The notes beneath the pieces are model-generated. The model ran no database searches. It saw nothing but the letters and a program-made list of their open reading frames with translations, and had not been told where the DNA came from. This document shows positions 1 through 6,293 of a stretch of 10,994 bases of DNA, in pieces. The DNA is from an uncultured Bacteroidales bacterium. Its GTDB lineage: Bacteria; Bacteroidota; Bacteroidia; Bacteroidales; F082. Location: positions 1 through 10,994 of the forward strand of contig CAMKAR010000037.1 of the NCBI GenBank assembly GCA_946410535.1. The letters are read 5' to 3'. Positions within the stretch are counted from its first letter, which is position 1; each line of letters starts with the position of its first letter. The position numbers were made by a program, and so were the translations under genes.

Positions 1-1154
1 GTCTCGGTCAAGCCATAGCCCTCCACGATTGGGATGCCCATGGCGGCGAAGAGCTTCACCAAACGGGGATGCAAGGCTGCGCCACCCGAGATGATGAACT
101 CCAGATTGCCGCCAAAAGCCTTCTTCACATCCTTGAACACCAAGCAGTTGGCCAAACGCAGCTTCAGCAGGTAGATCCGTCCATTGTTGCGCCCCGTCTC
201 GTCGTAACGGTCGGCCAACTCAAAGGCCCAATTGAATACCTTTTTCTTCAAGCCCGTCAGTTTGTCGCCCTTGCGCATGATGCTGTTATAGGCTTTCTCA
301 ATAACGCGAGGTACGGTGAGGAAGTGGTTGGGCTTCACGTCGGCGATGTCGCGCATGATGGTACCGAAGTTCTCGACGTAATAGGTCGAATTGCCGAGAA
401 ACACATGGGTATAGAACACAGAACGTTCGAGGATGTGCGACAGTGGCAGGAAACTCACGATCTTGTGGCTCGGCGGCACGGGGAAATGCGGTCCGTAGTA
501 AGCCACATCTTGCATCAGGTTGCGATGGGTCAGCATCACGCCCTTGGGCATTCCGAGCGTTCCCGAAGTATAGATGATGGTGGCCACGTCGTCGGTGTCG
601 ACAGCATCTTCACGGGCCTTCAGTTCCTTTTTGGTCGCCTCGTCGGCTTTCACCTCCTTCAAGAAAGCATCAAACGACTTGACGCCTTCCACTTCCTTGA
701 AAGAAAACACCTTAGGCCGCTCTTCCATGGTCTCGATGATGTCTCTCACCTTGCCATAAATCAACTTGCCTTCAACGAAGATCACCTTTGGCGCGGCATG
801 GTTGATGATATACTCATAGTCGCTGTGGCGCACCGTCGGATAGATGGGCACCAAGATGGCACCCGCCTGCTGTGTGGCAAAGTCCACCATGTTCCATTGC
901 GGGCAGTTGTTGGAAATCACAGCCACGCGGTCGCCTTTCTGGATACCTATTTGGATCAACCCAAAACTGATGGCATCGGTCAGTTCGGCAAACTTCTGGC
1001 CGCTATATTTCACCCATTCGCCGTTATCCTTGCATGCCACCATGTCGTCCTTATACCCATATTTCTCAACGAAATGAGGCACAAGTTCGAACACGCGCGA
1101 CGGTATGTCGGGATAAGGCTGAATTGGTGTCGGTATGAATACATTCTTCTCCAT
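1..1154 (-). CDS. fadD: Long-chain acyl-CoA synthetase (AMP-forming), C-terminus cut by window edge
   Basis: Activates free long-chain fatty acids to acyl-CoA through an acyl-adenylate, using ATP and CoA; acts in the cytoplasm or at the inner face of the membrane. Reading the minus strand from the ATG at 1154 gives 384 residues beginning MEKNVFIPTPIQPYPDIPSR. The ANL-superfamily P-loop reads YTSGTLGMPKG (normally YTSGTTGxPKG, so one Thr is Leu here). It is followed by GVMLTHRNL, then FLPLSHILER, PNHFLTVPRVIEK and ISGGAALHPRL, and near the window edge the A5 motif GYGLTE. The order and spacing are those of FadD/ACSL enzymes, which are usually about 600 residues, so roughly the last 200 residues (the hinge and small C-terminal domain) lie outside the window. 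It diverges from the phosphopantetheinyl transferase gene across 162 bp. Family assignment is secure; the exact fatty-acid chain preference is not readable. Confidence 0.93.
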   Translation of the reverse strand, partial: MEKNVFIPTPIQPYPDIPSRVFELVPHFVEKYGYKDDMVACKDNGEWVKYSGQKFAELTDAISFGLIQIGIQKGDRVAVISNNCPQWNMVDFATQQAGAILVPIYPTVRHSDYEYIINHAAPKVIFVEGKLIYGKVRDIIETMEERPKVFSFKEVEGVKSFDAFLKEVKADEATKKELKAREDAVDTDDVATIIYTSGTLGMPKGVMLTHRNLMQDVAYYGPHFPVPPSHKIVSFLPLSHILERSVFYTHVFLGNSTYYVENFGTIMRDIADVKPNHFLTVPRVIEKAYNSIMRKGDKLTGLKKKVFNWAFELADRYDETGRNNGRIYLLKLRLANCLVFKDVKKAFGGNLEFIISGGAALHPRLVKLFAAMGIPIVEGYGLTE

Positions 1155-1289
1155 ATCCAAGAAAATTGCCGCGAAATTAGGATTTATTTCAATCAAACAG
1201 ACTATTTATCCAAACGAAAGGCAATTTTGAAAACAAAATGGGGAATTTCTTCAACGAAAACTTTTTTCCTTCGGTTTCGACAGAATAAT

Positions 1290-1297
1290 TATTTTTG
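1290..1297 (+). promoter_or_regulatory. Candidate Bacteroidetes -7 box for the phosphopantetheinyl transferase gene
   Basis: TATTTTTG matches the Bacteroidetes -7 consensus TAnnTTTG and lies 19 bp before the ATG at 1317, implying a very short leader. A convincing -33 TTTG at the usual spacing is not visible (only T-runs around 1262-1267), so this is a candidate. No matching box was found on the other strand for the divergent acyl-CoA synthetase. Confidence 0.4.
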
Positions 1298-1316
1298 CGA
1301 CCTGAAACAAAATACG

Positions 1317-1889
1317 ATGCTATCCATCTTCGATGACATGACCCAAGCAACCGAAGCCGAGGTGCAGCACATGTTACCCTTGGTCGACGAGCAACGCTGC
1401 CACGAGGCTTTGCGCTACAGGCACCTCTTCGGCCAGTTTGCCTGCCTCAAGTCGTGGCTGATGCTGAAAGATTTATTGAAACCACTGGGAATCAATAACA
1501 TGAAAATAGATTTCAATGCTCACGGAAAGCCATTTCTGGTTCACTATCCGCAAGTGCATTTCAACCTGAGCCACTGCAAGAACGGAATAGCCGTGGCTGT
1601 TGACTTCGCCCCCATCGGCATCGACATCGAGAGCTTCCGCAAGCCTGACCTGGCCCTCATCCGCAAGACGATGAATCCCGCCGAAGCGGAATGGATCCTC
1701 GCCTCCACCGACCCAACAGTGGCCTTCACCCAATATTGGACCAAGAAGGAAGCCGTGCTGAAACTGCGCGGCACCGGCCTCGTCGACGACCTGCACGGCG
1801 TCCTCGACGGAGAAGGCTACCGCTTGGAGACCTATATTAATAAAGAAAAACGCTATGCCTTAAGCATAGCGTTTTCACATAACCTATAA
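1317..1889 (+). CDS. 4'-phosphopantetheinyl transferase (Sfp/AcpT-like)
   Basis: Transfers the 4'-phosphopantetheine arm of CoA to a conserved serine of acyl- or peptidyl-carrier proteins, turning apo into holo carriers; needs Mg2+. The 190-residue product starts MLSIFDDMTQATEAEVQ. It carries the family motifs in order: GKPFLV (about residues 70-75), FNLSH (about 82-86), the metal-binding IGIDIE (about 101-106) and WTKKEAVLKLRG (about 142-153), whose Glu is the second metal ligand. The open frame runs upstream to 69, but that part is antisense to the acyl-CoA synthetase. The ATG at 1317 gives a length usual for small Bacteroidetes members and sits just after a -7 box. The neighbouring acyl-CoA synthetase fits a general lipid or acyl-carrier context, but no specific carrier-protein partner is in the window. 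The last codons contain a strong hairpin shared with the convergent carbamate kinase gene. Confidence 0.9.
   Translation: MLSIFDDMTQATEAEVQHMLPLVDEQRCHEALRYRHLFGQFACLKSWLMLKDLLKPLGINNMKIDFNAHGKPFLVHYPQVHFNLSHCKNGIAVAVDFAPIGIDIESFRKPDLALIRKTMNPAEAEWILASTDPTVAFTQYWTKKEAVLKLRGTGLVDDLHGVLDGEGYRLETYINKEKRYALSIAFSHNL
1847..1875 (-). terminator. Intrinsic terminator for carbamate kinase, embedded in the transferase reading frame
   Basis: A perfect 12-bp inverted repeat, AAAACGCTATGC (1847-1858) and GCATAGCGTTTT (1864-1875), with a 5-nt loop. Read on the minus strand the stem ends in TTTTTCTTTATT, a good U-tract, 21 bp past the carbamate kinase stop. Read on the plus strand it ends in TTTTC and may work weakly in that direction too. 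It lies wholly within the last codons of the transferase gene (stop at 1887-1889). Confidence 0.75.
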
Positions 1890-1896
1890 AAATCCA

Positions 1897-2838
1897 TTAA
1901 GCAATAATTCTTGTCCCACAAGTCGGGTCGCCAAGGCGCGTGGCCTCGGTGATGATGGCCTCGTGGCCCGTAGCCTCCACGAAGAGGATGGCGGCACGCA
2001 CCTTGGGTGCCATGCTGCCCTCGGTGAATTGGCCGTCGGCAAGATGCTTCTTGGCCTCGGCAACGGTGATGGTGTCGAGAGCCTGCTCGTTGTCCTTGCG
2101 GAAGTTGATGTAGACCTTCGGCACGTCGGTGAGGATGTAGAACTCGTCGGCGTGGATGTCGATGGCAGTCATGGCGGAGGCAAGATCCTTGTCGATGACC
2201 GCCTCGATGCCGCCCAAGCTGCCGTCGGCCTTCTCGATGACGGGGATGCCGCCACCACCCACGGTGATAACCACGTTGCCCTGCTCGGCCAATTGCTTCA
2301 CAATCTCAACGTTCTGGATGGCAATGGGTTTCGGCGATGCCACCACCTTGCGCCAACCGCGACCTTTGGGGTCTTCCTTGTAGACGGCACCCGTCTCGGC
2401 AGCGTATTTCTCGGCGTCTTCCTTAGAATAGTAAGGGCCGACGGGCTTGGTGGGGTTTTGGAACATCGGGTCGTTCTTGTCGACCACGACCTGCGTCACT
2501 AACGTGACCACGTTGCGCTTGATGCCTTCCTTGGCGAAGGTCTTGCCCAAGCCCATCTCAATCATGAAGCCGATGAGGCCTTGGGTCTCGGCCACGCAGA
2601 AGTCGATGGGCATGCCCGGCACGCCAAACTGGTGGCTACCGGCCTCGTGTTGCAGCATCACGTTGCCCACCTGCGGGCCGTTGCCGTGACCAATGACCAA
2701 GTTATAGTCGTTCTTCAAGAACGGGAGCAACGACTGGCACGTCTCGGTGACATTCTCCATCTGCTCCTTATAAGTACCTTTCTGTCCGCCTCTCAACAGG
2801 GCGTTTCCGCCAAAGGCGATAACAGCTAATTTCTTCAT
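1897..2838 (-). CDS. arcC: Carbamate kinase
   Basis: Catalyses the reversible reaction carbamoyl phosphate + ADP to carbamate + ATP in the cytosol, usually as the ATP-yielding last step of arginine, agmatine or purine-derived carbamoyl phosphate breakdown. The product is 313 residues, the family's normal length. Amino-acid-kinase-fold motifs appear in order: IAFGGNALL near the N-terminus, VIGHGNGPQVGN, MPIDFCVAETQGLIG, VVASPKPIAI, VITVGGGGIPV, AVIDKDLASA, ILTDVPKVYINF, and GSMAPKVRAA before the C-terminal GDPTCGTRI. The frame stays open upstream to 2910, but those codons come from extragenic repeat sequence (reading PEAKGQKPEAKK), so the start is the ATG at 2838 giving MKKLAVIAFGG. No arginine deiminase or ornithine carbamoyltransferase gene is adjacent, so its carbamoyl phosphate source is not shown here. 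A hairpin terminator follows its stop. Confidence 0.95.
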   Translation of the reverse strand: MKKLAVIAFGGNALLRGGQKGTYKEQMENVTETCQSLLPFLKNDYNLVIGHGNGPQVGNVMLQHEAGSHQFGVPGMPIDFCVAETQGLIGFMIEMGLGKTFAKEGIKRNVVTLVTQVVVDKNDPMFQNPTKPVGPYYSKEDAEKYAAETGAVYKEDPKGRGWRKVVASPKPIAIQNVEIVKQLAEQGNVVITVGGGGIPVIEKADGSLGGIEAVIDKDLASAMTAIDIHADEFYILTDVPKVYINFRKDNEQALDTITVAEAKKHLADGQFTEGSMAPKVRAAILFVEATGHEAIITEATRLGDPTCGTRIIA

Positions 2839-2878
2839 TATTTGAGATTTAAGATTTATTATTAATATTCTTTTTTTT

Positions 2879-2908
2879 GCTTCTGGCTTCTGGCCTTTAG
2901 CCTCTGGC
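2879..2908. repeat. Short GCTTCTGGC-type degenerate tandem repeat
   Basis: Two adjacent copies of GCTTCTG followed by the related GCCTTTAGCCTCTGGC, next to a run of eight T. It lies in the 147-bp gap between the lipoprotein and carbamate kinase genes and would translate as the low-complexity PEAKGQKPEAKK. Imperfect repeats of this kind look extragenic, not coding. Function unknown. Confidence 0.5.
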
Positions 2909-2920
2909 AATCCTTGTTCC

Positions 2921-2953
2921 GAGGTGTCATTGCGGACTTGATCCGCAATCTCC
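2921..2953. repeat. Extragenic palindromic (REP-like) repeat unit
   Basis: The core is a perfect 8-bp hairpin, ATTGCGGA (2929-2936) and TCCGCAAT (2942-2949) with loop CTTGA, inside a GTGTC...CTCCT frame. From memory, sequences of the form GTCATTGCGGACTTGATC recur between genes in many Bacteroidetes and other bacterial genomes, and accidental translations contain VIADLIRNL, as this one does on the plus strand. No U-tract follows, so it is not read as a terminator. Copy number in this genome cannot be seen from the window. Confidence 0.6.
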
Positions 2954-2985
2954 TAAAGAAAAAGGATTTGCCAATAGCCATGGTA

Positions 2986-3333
2986 TCATTTTTTCTGATA
3001 AGTCACAGTATAGCCATCAGAGCCGACAATGAGGTTTTTGTCGTTGACGGAGACAATGTCGAGCGTGTCGGCGAAGTCGCGTGGCACCGAGCCGCTGATG
3101 GACCCTGAGATGATGAGTTTCTTGCCTTGCTGCTCCCAATGCTTGTATTCGCGGAAGCCCGTATTGATGGATTTCACCTCTCCGTTTTCGAGCAAAGTGA
3201 AGCCCACTTCGCCGAGCAGGCTGCCTTCGGCGGCGGGTTCAACCCATGTGCCGACCAGCGAGGGTTTGCCACATGAGGCCAAAACAAGCCCCATGAAACA
3301 AGCTAATACTATAGAAACCAAGTGTTTGTTCAT
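2986..3333 (-). CDS. Lipocalin-like lipoprotein
   Basis: A 115-residue exported lipoprotein of unknown ligand. The N-terminus MNKHLVSIVLACFMGLVLASC is a type II signal peptide with lipobox LASC, so Cys21 would be lipidated. The mature part begins GKPSLVGTWVEP and continues with GFTLLENGEVKSINTGFREYKHWEQ, KKLIISG, FADTLDIVSVNDKNLIV and YTVTYQKK. This matches my memory of small Bacteroides lipocalin-like lipoproteins, whose pattern is GTWVEP, then GFTL..G....N, then W...G.KL.L.G, then F.DTL.I, and a C-terminal Y. Two earlier in-frame codons extend to 3390 but cover the promoter, so the ATG at 3333 is chosen. It lies upstream of carbamate kinase on the same strand, with a repeat-filled gap, so co-transcription is uncertain. 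Confidence 0.8.
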   Translation of the reverse strand: MNKHLVSIVLACFMGLVLASCGKPSLVGTWVEPAAEGSLLGEVGFTLLENGEVKSINTGFREYKHWEQQGKKLIISGSISGSVPRDFADTLDIVSVNDKNLIVGSDGYTVTYQKK

Positions 3334-3360
3334 TTTCTGACCCTTTCTGTTTTGGAGCGG

Positions 3361-3390
3361 CAAAGATACGGAATATTTATGGTTTGGCAA
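3361..3390 (-). promoter_or_regulatory. Bacteroidetes-type promoter of the lipocalin-like lipoprotein gene
   Basis: On the minus strand the -7 box TATCTTTG (3361-3368) matches TAnnTTTG exactly. An upstream TTGC (3387-3390), 18 bp away, can serve as an imperfect -33 element. Transcription would start near 3353, about 20 nt before the ATG at 3333, and the leader contains the A/G-rich stretch AGAAAGGG. Confidence 0.7.
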
Positions 3391-3412
3391 GCGATTTTTC
3401 GTTCTCTCCGAT

Positions 3413-3454
3413 AAAAAAAGCGGAATGGCCGGACCGTCGCGGCTGGGCCATTCC
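3413..3454 (-). terminator. Intrinsic terminator at the end of the central minus-strand operon
   Basis: The stem GGAATGGCC (3422-3430) pairs with GGCCATTCC (3446-3454), 9 perfect base pairs around a GC-rich loop. On the minus strand it is followed by GC and seven T (3419-3413). It lies about 50 bp after the stop of the XRE regulator and is oriented to end transcripts coming from the right. The plus strand lacks a U-tract. Confidence 0.8.
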
Positions 3455-3506
3455 TAAAATCTAGATGAATCAATAATCAATCTACCCCTGGCGGGGCGAC
3501 TGTTTT

Positions 3507-3821
3507 TCAATGTCCCCTATCCTTCTCCAACACCTCAATGTACTTGTTGAGGTTGGCGATGATGGCATCCTTGGCCTTGCAATCCGCGCATTCACTTTCC
3601 GATGCCTCGACGACATACTTCTCGGGCCAGCCGATGAGGTCGATGACCGAAACCCCCAAGACCCTGCTTATCTCCTCCAGGCGGCTATAGGTGATGTCGC
3701 TCTCGCGGGTGATGAAGCTCGAATAGGAGCATTGCTTGATGCCCAACTCAGCGGCGATTTGCTCTTGCTTGATGTGCTTCGCCTTGCGAACCGCTTCTAT
3801 GTTTTTCAGTATGCTGTCCAT
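3507..3821 (-). CDS. XRE-family helix-turn-helix regulator with CxxC/coiled-coil tail
   Basis: A 104-residue putative DNA-binding protein. Residues about 5-60 form a Cro/CI-type helix-turn-helix: a basic first helix (IEAVRKAKHIKQEQIAAELGI), the recognition-helix region KQCSYSSFITRES, then YSRLEEISRVLGVSVIDLIG. The tail has Cys78 and Cys81 in CADC, followed by a heptad-like helix (KDAIIANLNKYIEVLEKD) that may dimerise the protein; no further Cys pair is present to complete a metal site within one chain. It is the last gene of the central run, 21 bp after the 79-aa gene, and a terminator follows. I infer local autoregulation of the lipoprotein operon, but the operator is not identified. Confidence in the HTH fold is high, in its target low. 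Confidence 0.85.
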   Translation of the reverse strand: MDSILKNIEAVRKAKHIKQEQIAAELGIKQCSYSSFITRESDITYSRLEEISRVLGVSVIDLIGWPEKYVVEASESECADCKAKDAIIANLNKYIEVLEKDRGH

Positions 3822-3842
3822 TAATTATAGTGCTGGCGTTGG

Positions 3843-4082
3843 TTATTCGGGGAAGATTTCCTTATGCACACGGTTGAAGAAGAACGCACCCATGGGCATG
3901 CCCGTCCTTACGAACAGCTCGGCATCCATGTTGGGCATGGCAAACAATGCATCGAGCGTTTCCACGGCTCGACCCGTCTTGTCGGCCAGCCATTCCTCGC
4001 TATGGCCGCTCGCCTGCAAACACTGTTGCAGAAAACGGCCCGCGTGAAACGTGTTGGATAGGTTGTTGGTGTCCTTCTTCAT
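3843..4082 (-). CDS. Small degenerate HTH-like protein
   Basis: A 79-residue protein beginning MKKDTNNLSNTFHAGRFLQQ. It resembles, from memory, a common Bacteroidetes small HTH family with the pattern hIGxLIxxxLxxxGxSxxWLAxKLxxxxxxVYKIFxxxxIDTELLxRIS...FF. Here one sees HAGRFLQQCL, GHSEEWLADKTG, DALFAMPNMDAELFVRTG and GAFFFNRVHKEIF. The middle segment that would be the recognition helix (RAVETLDALF) lacks the usual N-V-Y-K pattern, so DNA binding may be weakened or lost. It lies 30 bp after the second lipoprotein gene and 21 bp before the XRE gene, so the two regulators look co-transcribed. The family link is by eye; an alternative is an unrelated small helical protein. Confidence 0.65.
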   Translation of the reverse strand: MKKDTNNLSNTFHAGRFLQQCLQASGHSEEWLADKTGRAVETLDALFAMPNMDAELFVRTGMPMGAFFFNRVHKEIFPE

Positions 4083-4112
4083 TGTGTTTCTATTATTTTG
4101 CCAGTTTTTTCA

Positions 4113-6200
4113 TCACTTGATCATCAAACGGACAGAAAAGCCAACTGCACGATGAGTATAACTTTTTGCACTTACGACTCCCTCTGTTGTATGTTGAGGT
4201 GAAAATGCAAAAGCGTATGCTTGTCCATCATTGTAGTGGTCGCTCAGCCAATAACGTCCACTATAGTTGCCCCAATTGTCCATTTCCGACTGTGCTCCCC
4301 AGCAACCAGCGCATGGAAGGAACACTACTCCAACGTGTTCTAGTAATGACCACTCTCTTTCTGTATAAGTGGAAAAGTCTGCGATTCCTGTCGGCCACCA
4401 AGCCCCATCAAACGGATTGTTGCCATTATCATCATTAATGTGGGTCGCGACTGTAACAGTGTTAGGCCAGGTGAAGTCATCAGGGAAAAGCATAATACCT
4501 CTAACAATTGTATCATTTACCTGAATGCGGGCAAAGGCGAAGCGTTCGCCCACGCGATTGTGAAGCAGATAATCCATTTGCGATGAACTTGGGGTAAACT
4601 TGTTGGGCCATGCGTTGCTGCCTCCGTTTGAGATGGTGTTAGTTCCCCAATCCGCTCGTCCGTCTGAACTATTGAGGTCGGCAACTCTGTTAGCGTATGC
4701 ATAATAATGGCTTGCGTCACTATCATTATGCCACCTTATCCATGGCTGGTACTGTGTCGCACCGTGCTGTATGTTGCTTGTACCCCATTGAAACACATCT
4801 ACCCATCCGCTATATGTGGAAGCTGCAAAATCGTTGTTGGATCTGATGCCATTGTCTACAACAGTACCAAACTTCATCATCGTTGTTGTACCTGAAGTAG
4901 CGACATTGTGTTCATACCCCACATAGTCGAATTGTCGCTTAGCATAACGCCATGTATTGGTTGATGCTTGATATTGCAGGTTGCCCATGGAGAAATAGCA
5001 CACTTCGTTGGCTGCCGTGTGGAAAGCGCCAGGCAGTTTGCCATTGGTGAAATTCGCTCTTGAGGCAAAAGGAATTGCATCACCATAATAAACGGTATTA
5101 TTGGCGCTTTTTGCGTAGGCCCTCACGTAATAGACGGTGTTTGGCATCAAGCCGGTCATGCTGATGGCGGTTGTGCCCGTTGCGTGGTCACCCGTGGCTA
5201 CGGGGTCGATGGAGGTACCCCAGCAAATGCCGGTTTCAGTGGGTGTTCCATTCGTCACCGAGACCACACCGCCCTTTGCCGATGTCGTGGTGATGTAGGT
5301 CGGGCTTGCCGTGGTCACCTCCAAGGGTATCTCAAGATTTGCACCCACTTTCTTGATCTTGTTACGCTCGATGAGATAGTTACTATTGTTCTCAACATCG
5401 TAAACCACATTGTTGCTGCCGTCGTAGGCGGTCAATCTGAGACCATGGAGCGTGCCTGGAGGCAACATGAAGTAGAAATAGGTCTCAGATGTGCCAAGGG
5501 TGATGCCACTGCCACAGTCGATGGTGATGGTGTTGCCGCCTCCGCTTTGCCAAGCGAGCGTTGGATTGGTCGAACTGCAATCAACCGTGAACACACCGTT
5601 AAGATGGTCGCTCGTGTTAGTGGTAGTCAGCACGACGCGCTGCACGGTGACATTGCTGCCCACCATGGGGAAGCGCAGTCCGCCGCAGGCATTCTTAAAC
5701 TGCAAAGTCTGCGAAGTGGAATAGGCCACCATGGGCACGACCTTCTCGGCAAACAAGTTGCTGCCAGCGTAGGCTTGCGTGGCGGGCAGGTTGAAGGTGG
5801 CATTCTTTCCCGAAAGGCTGTTGGCGATGCCTTCGGAGTTGACATTAGGGTAGATGGCGGCATAGTTGGGATGGAAGAAGTCGTCGTGGGGCTGGCCTGT
5901 GTAGAAGGTGCCGTCGGCGGTGTTTTCGCCTTCGGTAAGTTCGTAGGTGAGCGTGGTTGAAGCACTTGCGTTGTCAGCATTGTTGGCCACCAAGATTTGG
6001 TCGGCAGCAGTCCATTTCACGTTGACCACATTGTCATTTACGCCGACTTCGCCATGGGTGCGGCTGTCGCTCGATTGCTCGATGCTTGCCTTGAAGCCTT
6101 GGCCGTCGGCGGTGCCGCCGTTGTCGTTTTTCTTGCACGAAGCAAGCAGGCTTACCGCCACCAAGCCTATCGTAAGCAATGTAAGATTTGTTTTAGTCAT
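4113..6200 (-). CDS. Fimbrillin-like / FN3-like / FISUMP-type surface lipoprotein (copy B)
   Basis: A 695-residue predicted lipoprotein, probably displayed on the outer membrane. The signal peptide MTKTNLTLLTIGLVAVSLLASC has lipobox LASC with Cys22. Residues about 36-300 resemble Bacteroidetes fimbrillin/Mfa-like domains (VKWTAADQILV, GTFYTG, NYAAIYPN, FNLPATQ, LQFKNACGGLRFPM, VVLTTTNTSDHLNGVFTV). Residues about 300-385 are FN3-like (TTSAKGGVVSVTNGTPTETG, GLMPNTVYYVRAYAKS). The last 300 residues are of the FISUMP type common in gut Bacteroidetes: YFSMGNLQYQASTNTWRYAK, FQWGTSN, DYLLHNRVGERFAFARI, GIMLFPDDFTWP, EWSLLEHVGVVFLPCAGCWG, GRYWLSD and a C-terminal VGFSVRLMIK. The frame is open to 6293, but the ATG at 6200 starts the signal peptide. 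It is a paralogue of the gene just upstream. Ligand or assembly role unknown; an adhesin or pilus-tip-like role is inferred only. Confidence 0.87.
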   Translation of the reverse strand: MTKTNLTLLTIGLVAVSLLASCKKNDNGGTADGQGFKASIEQSSDSRTHGEVGVNDNVVNVKWTAADQILVANNADNASASTTLTYELTEGENTADGTFYTGQPHDDFFHPNYAAIYPNVNSEGIANSLSGKNATFNLPATQAYAGSNLFAEKVVPMVAYSTSQTLQFKNACGGLRFPMVGSNVTVQRVVLTTTNTSDHLNGVFTVDCSSTNPTLAWQSGGGNTITIDCGSGITLGTSETYFYFMLPPGTLHGLRLTAYDGSNNVVYDVENNSNYLIERNKIKKVGANLEIPLEVTTASPTYITTTSAKGGVVSVTNGTPTETGICWGTSIDPVATGDHATGTTAISMTGLMPNTVYYVRAYAKSANNTVYYGDAIPFASRANFTNGKLPGAFHTAANEVCYFSMGNLQYQASTNTWRYAKRQFDYVGYEHNVATSGTTTMMKFGTVVDNGIRSNNDFAASTYSGWVDVFQWGTSNIQHGATQYQPWIRWHNDSDASHYYAYANRVADLNSSDGRADWGTNTISNGGSNAWPNKFTPSSSQMDYLLHNRVGERFAFARIQVNDTIVRGIMLFPDDFTWPNTVTVATHINDDNGNNPFDGAWWPTGIADFSTYTEREWSLLEHVGVVFLPCAGCWGAQSEMDNWGNYSGRYWLSDHYNDGQAYAFAFSPQHTTEGVVSAKSYTHRAVGFSVRLMIK

Positions 6201-6235
6201 CGTTGGTGTTTTGAGTTTAGGTTGTTTTGGCATTC

Positions 6236-6272
6236 CCCCTAAAAAGCCCCCCTGTTGGAGGCTTTTTAGGGG
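6236..6272 (-). terminator. Terminator-like hairpin between the two lipoprotein genes
   Basis: A perfect 13-bp inverted repeat, CCCCTAAAAAGCC (6236-6248) and GGCTTTTTAGGGG (6260-6272), with an 11-nt loop. In the minus-strand RNA it can also form the A-tract/hairpin/U-tract layout of a bidirectional intrinsic terminator, with a GC-rich inner stem followed by UUUUU. It begins 21 bp after the stop of lipoprotein A and ends 35 bp before the ATG of lipoprotein B. No TAnnTTTG promoter was found between it and gene B, so it may act as a partial terminator or as an mRNA-processing hairpin setting the ratio of A to B. Confidence 0.65.
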
Positions 6273-6293
6273 AACACGTGGATTGTCTGTCAC

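Noticed and set aside
69..1316. Long plus-strand open frame running into the phosphopantetheinyl transferase
   Set aside because: It is antisense to the well-conserved acyl-CoA synthetase and has no recognisable protein content; the transferase starts at 1317.
3485..3496. CCCC-TGGC-GGGG mini-hairpin just after the XRE stop
   Set aside because: Only 4 bp of stem and no U-tract on the minus strand; the strong terminator at 3413-3454 explains the transcript end.
5184..5960. 258-codon plus-strand open frame
   Set aside because: Antisense shadow of lipoprotein B, whose frame has a signal peptide and domain motifs; the shadow is low-complexity and unrecognisable. The same applies to 7299-7994 over lipoprotein A and 1963-2502 over carbamate kinase.
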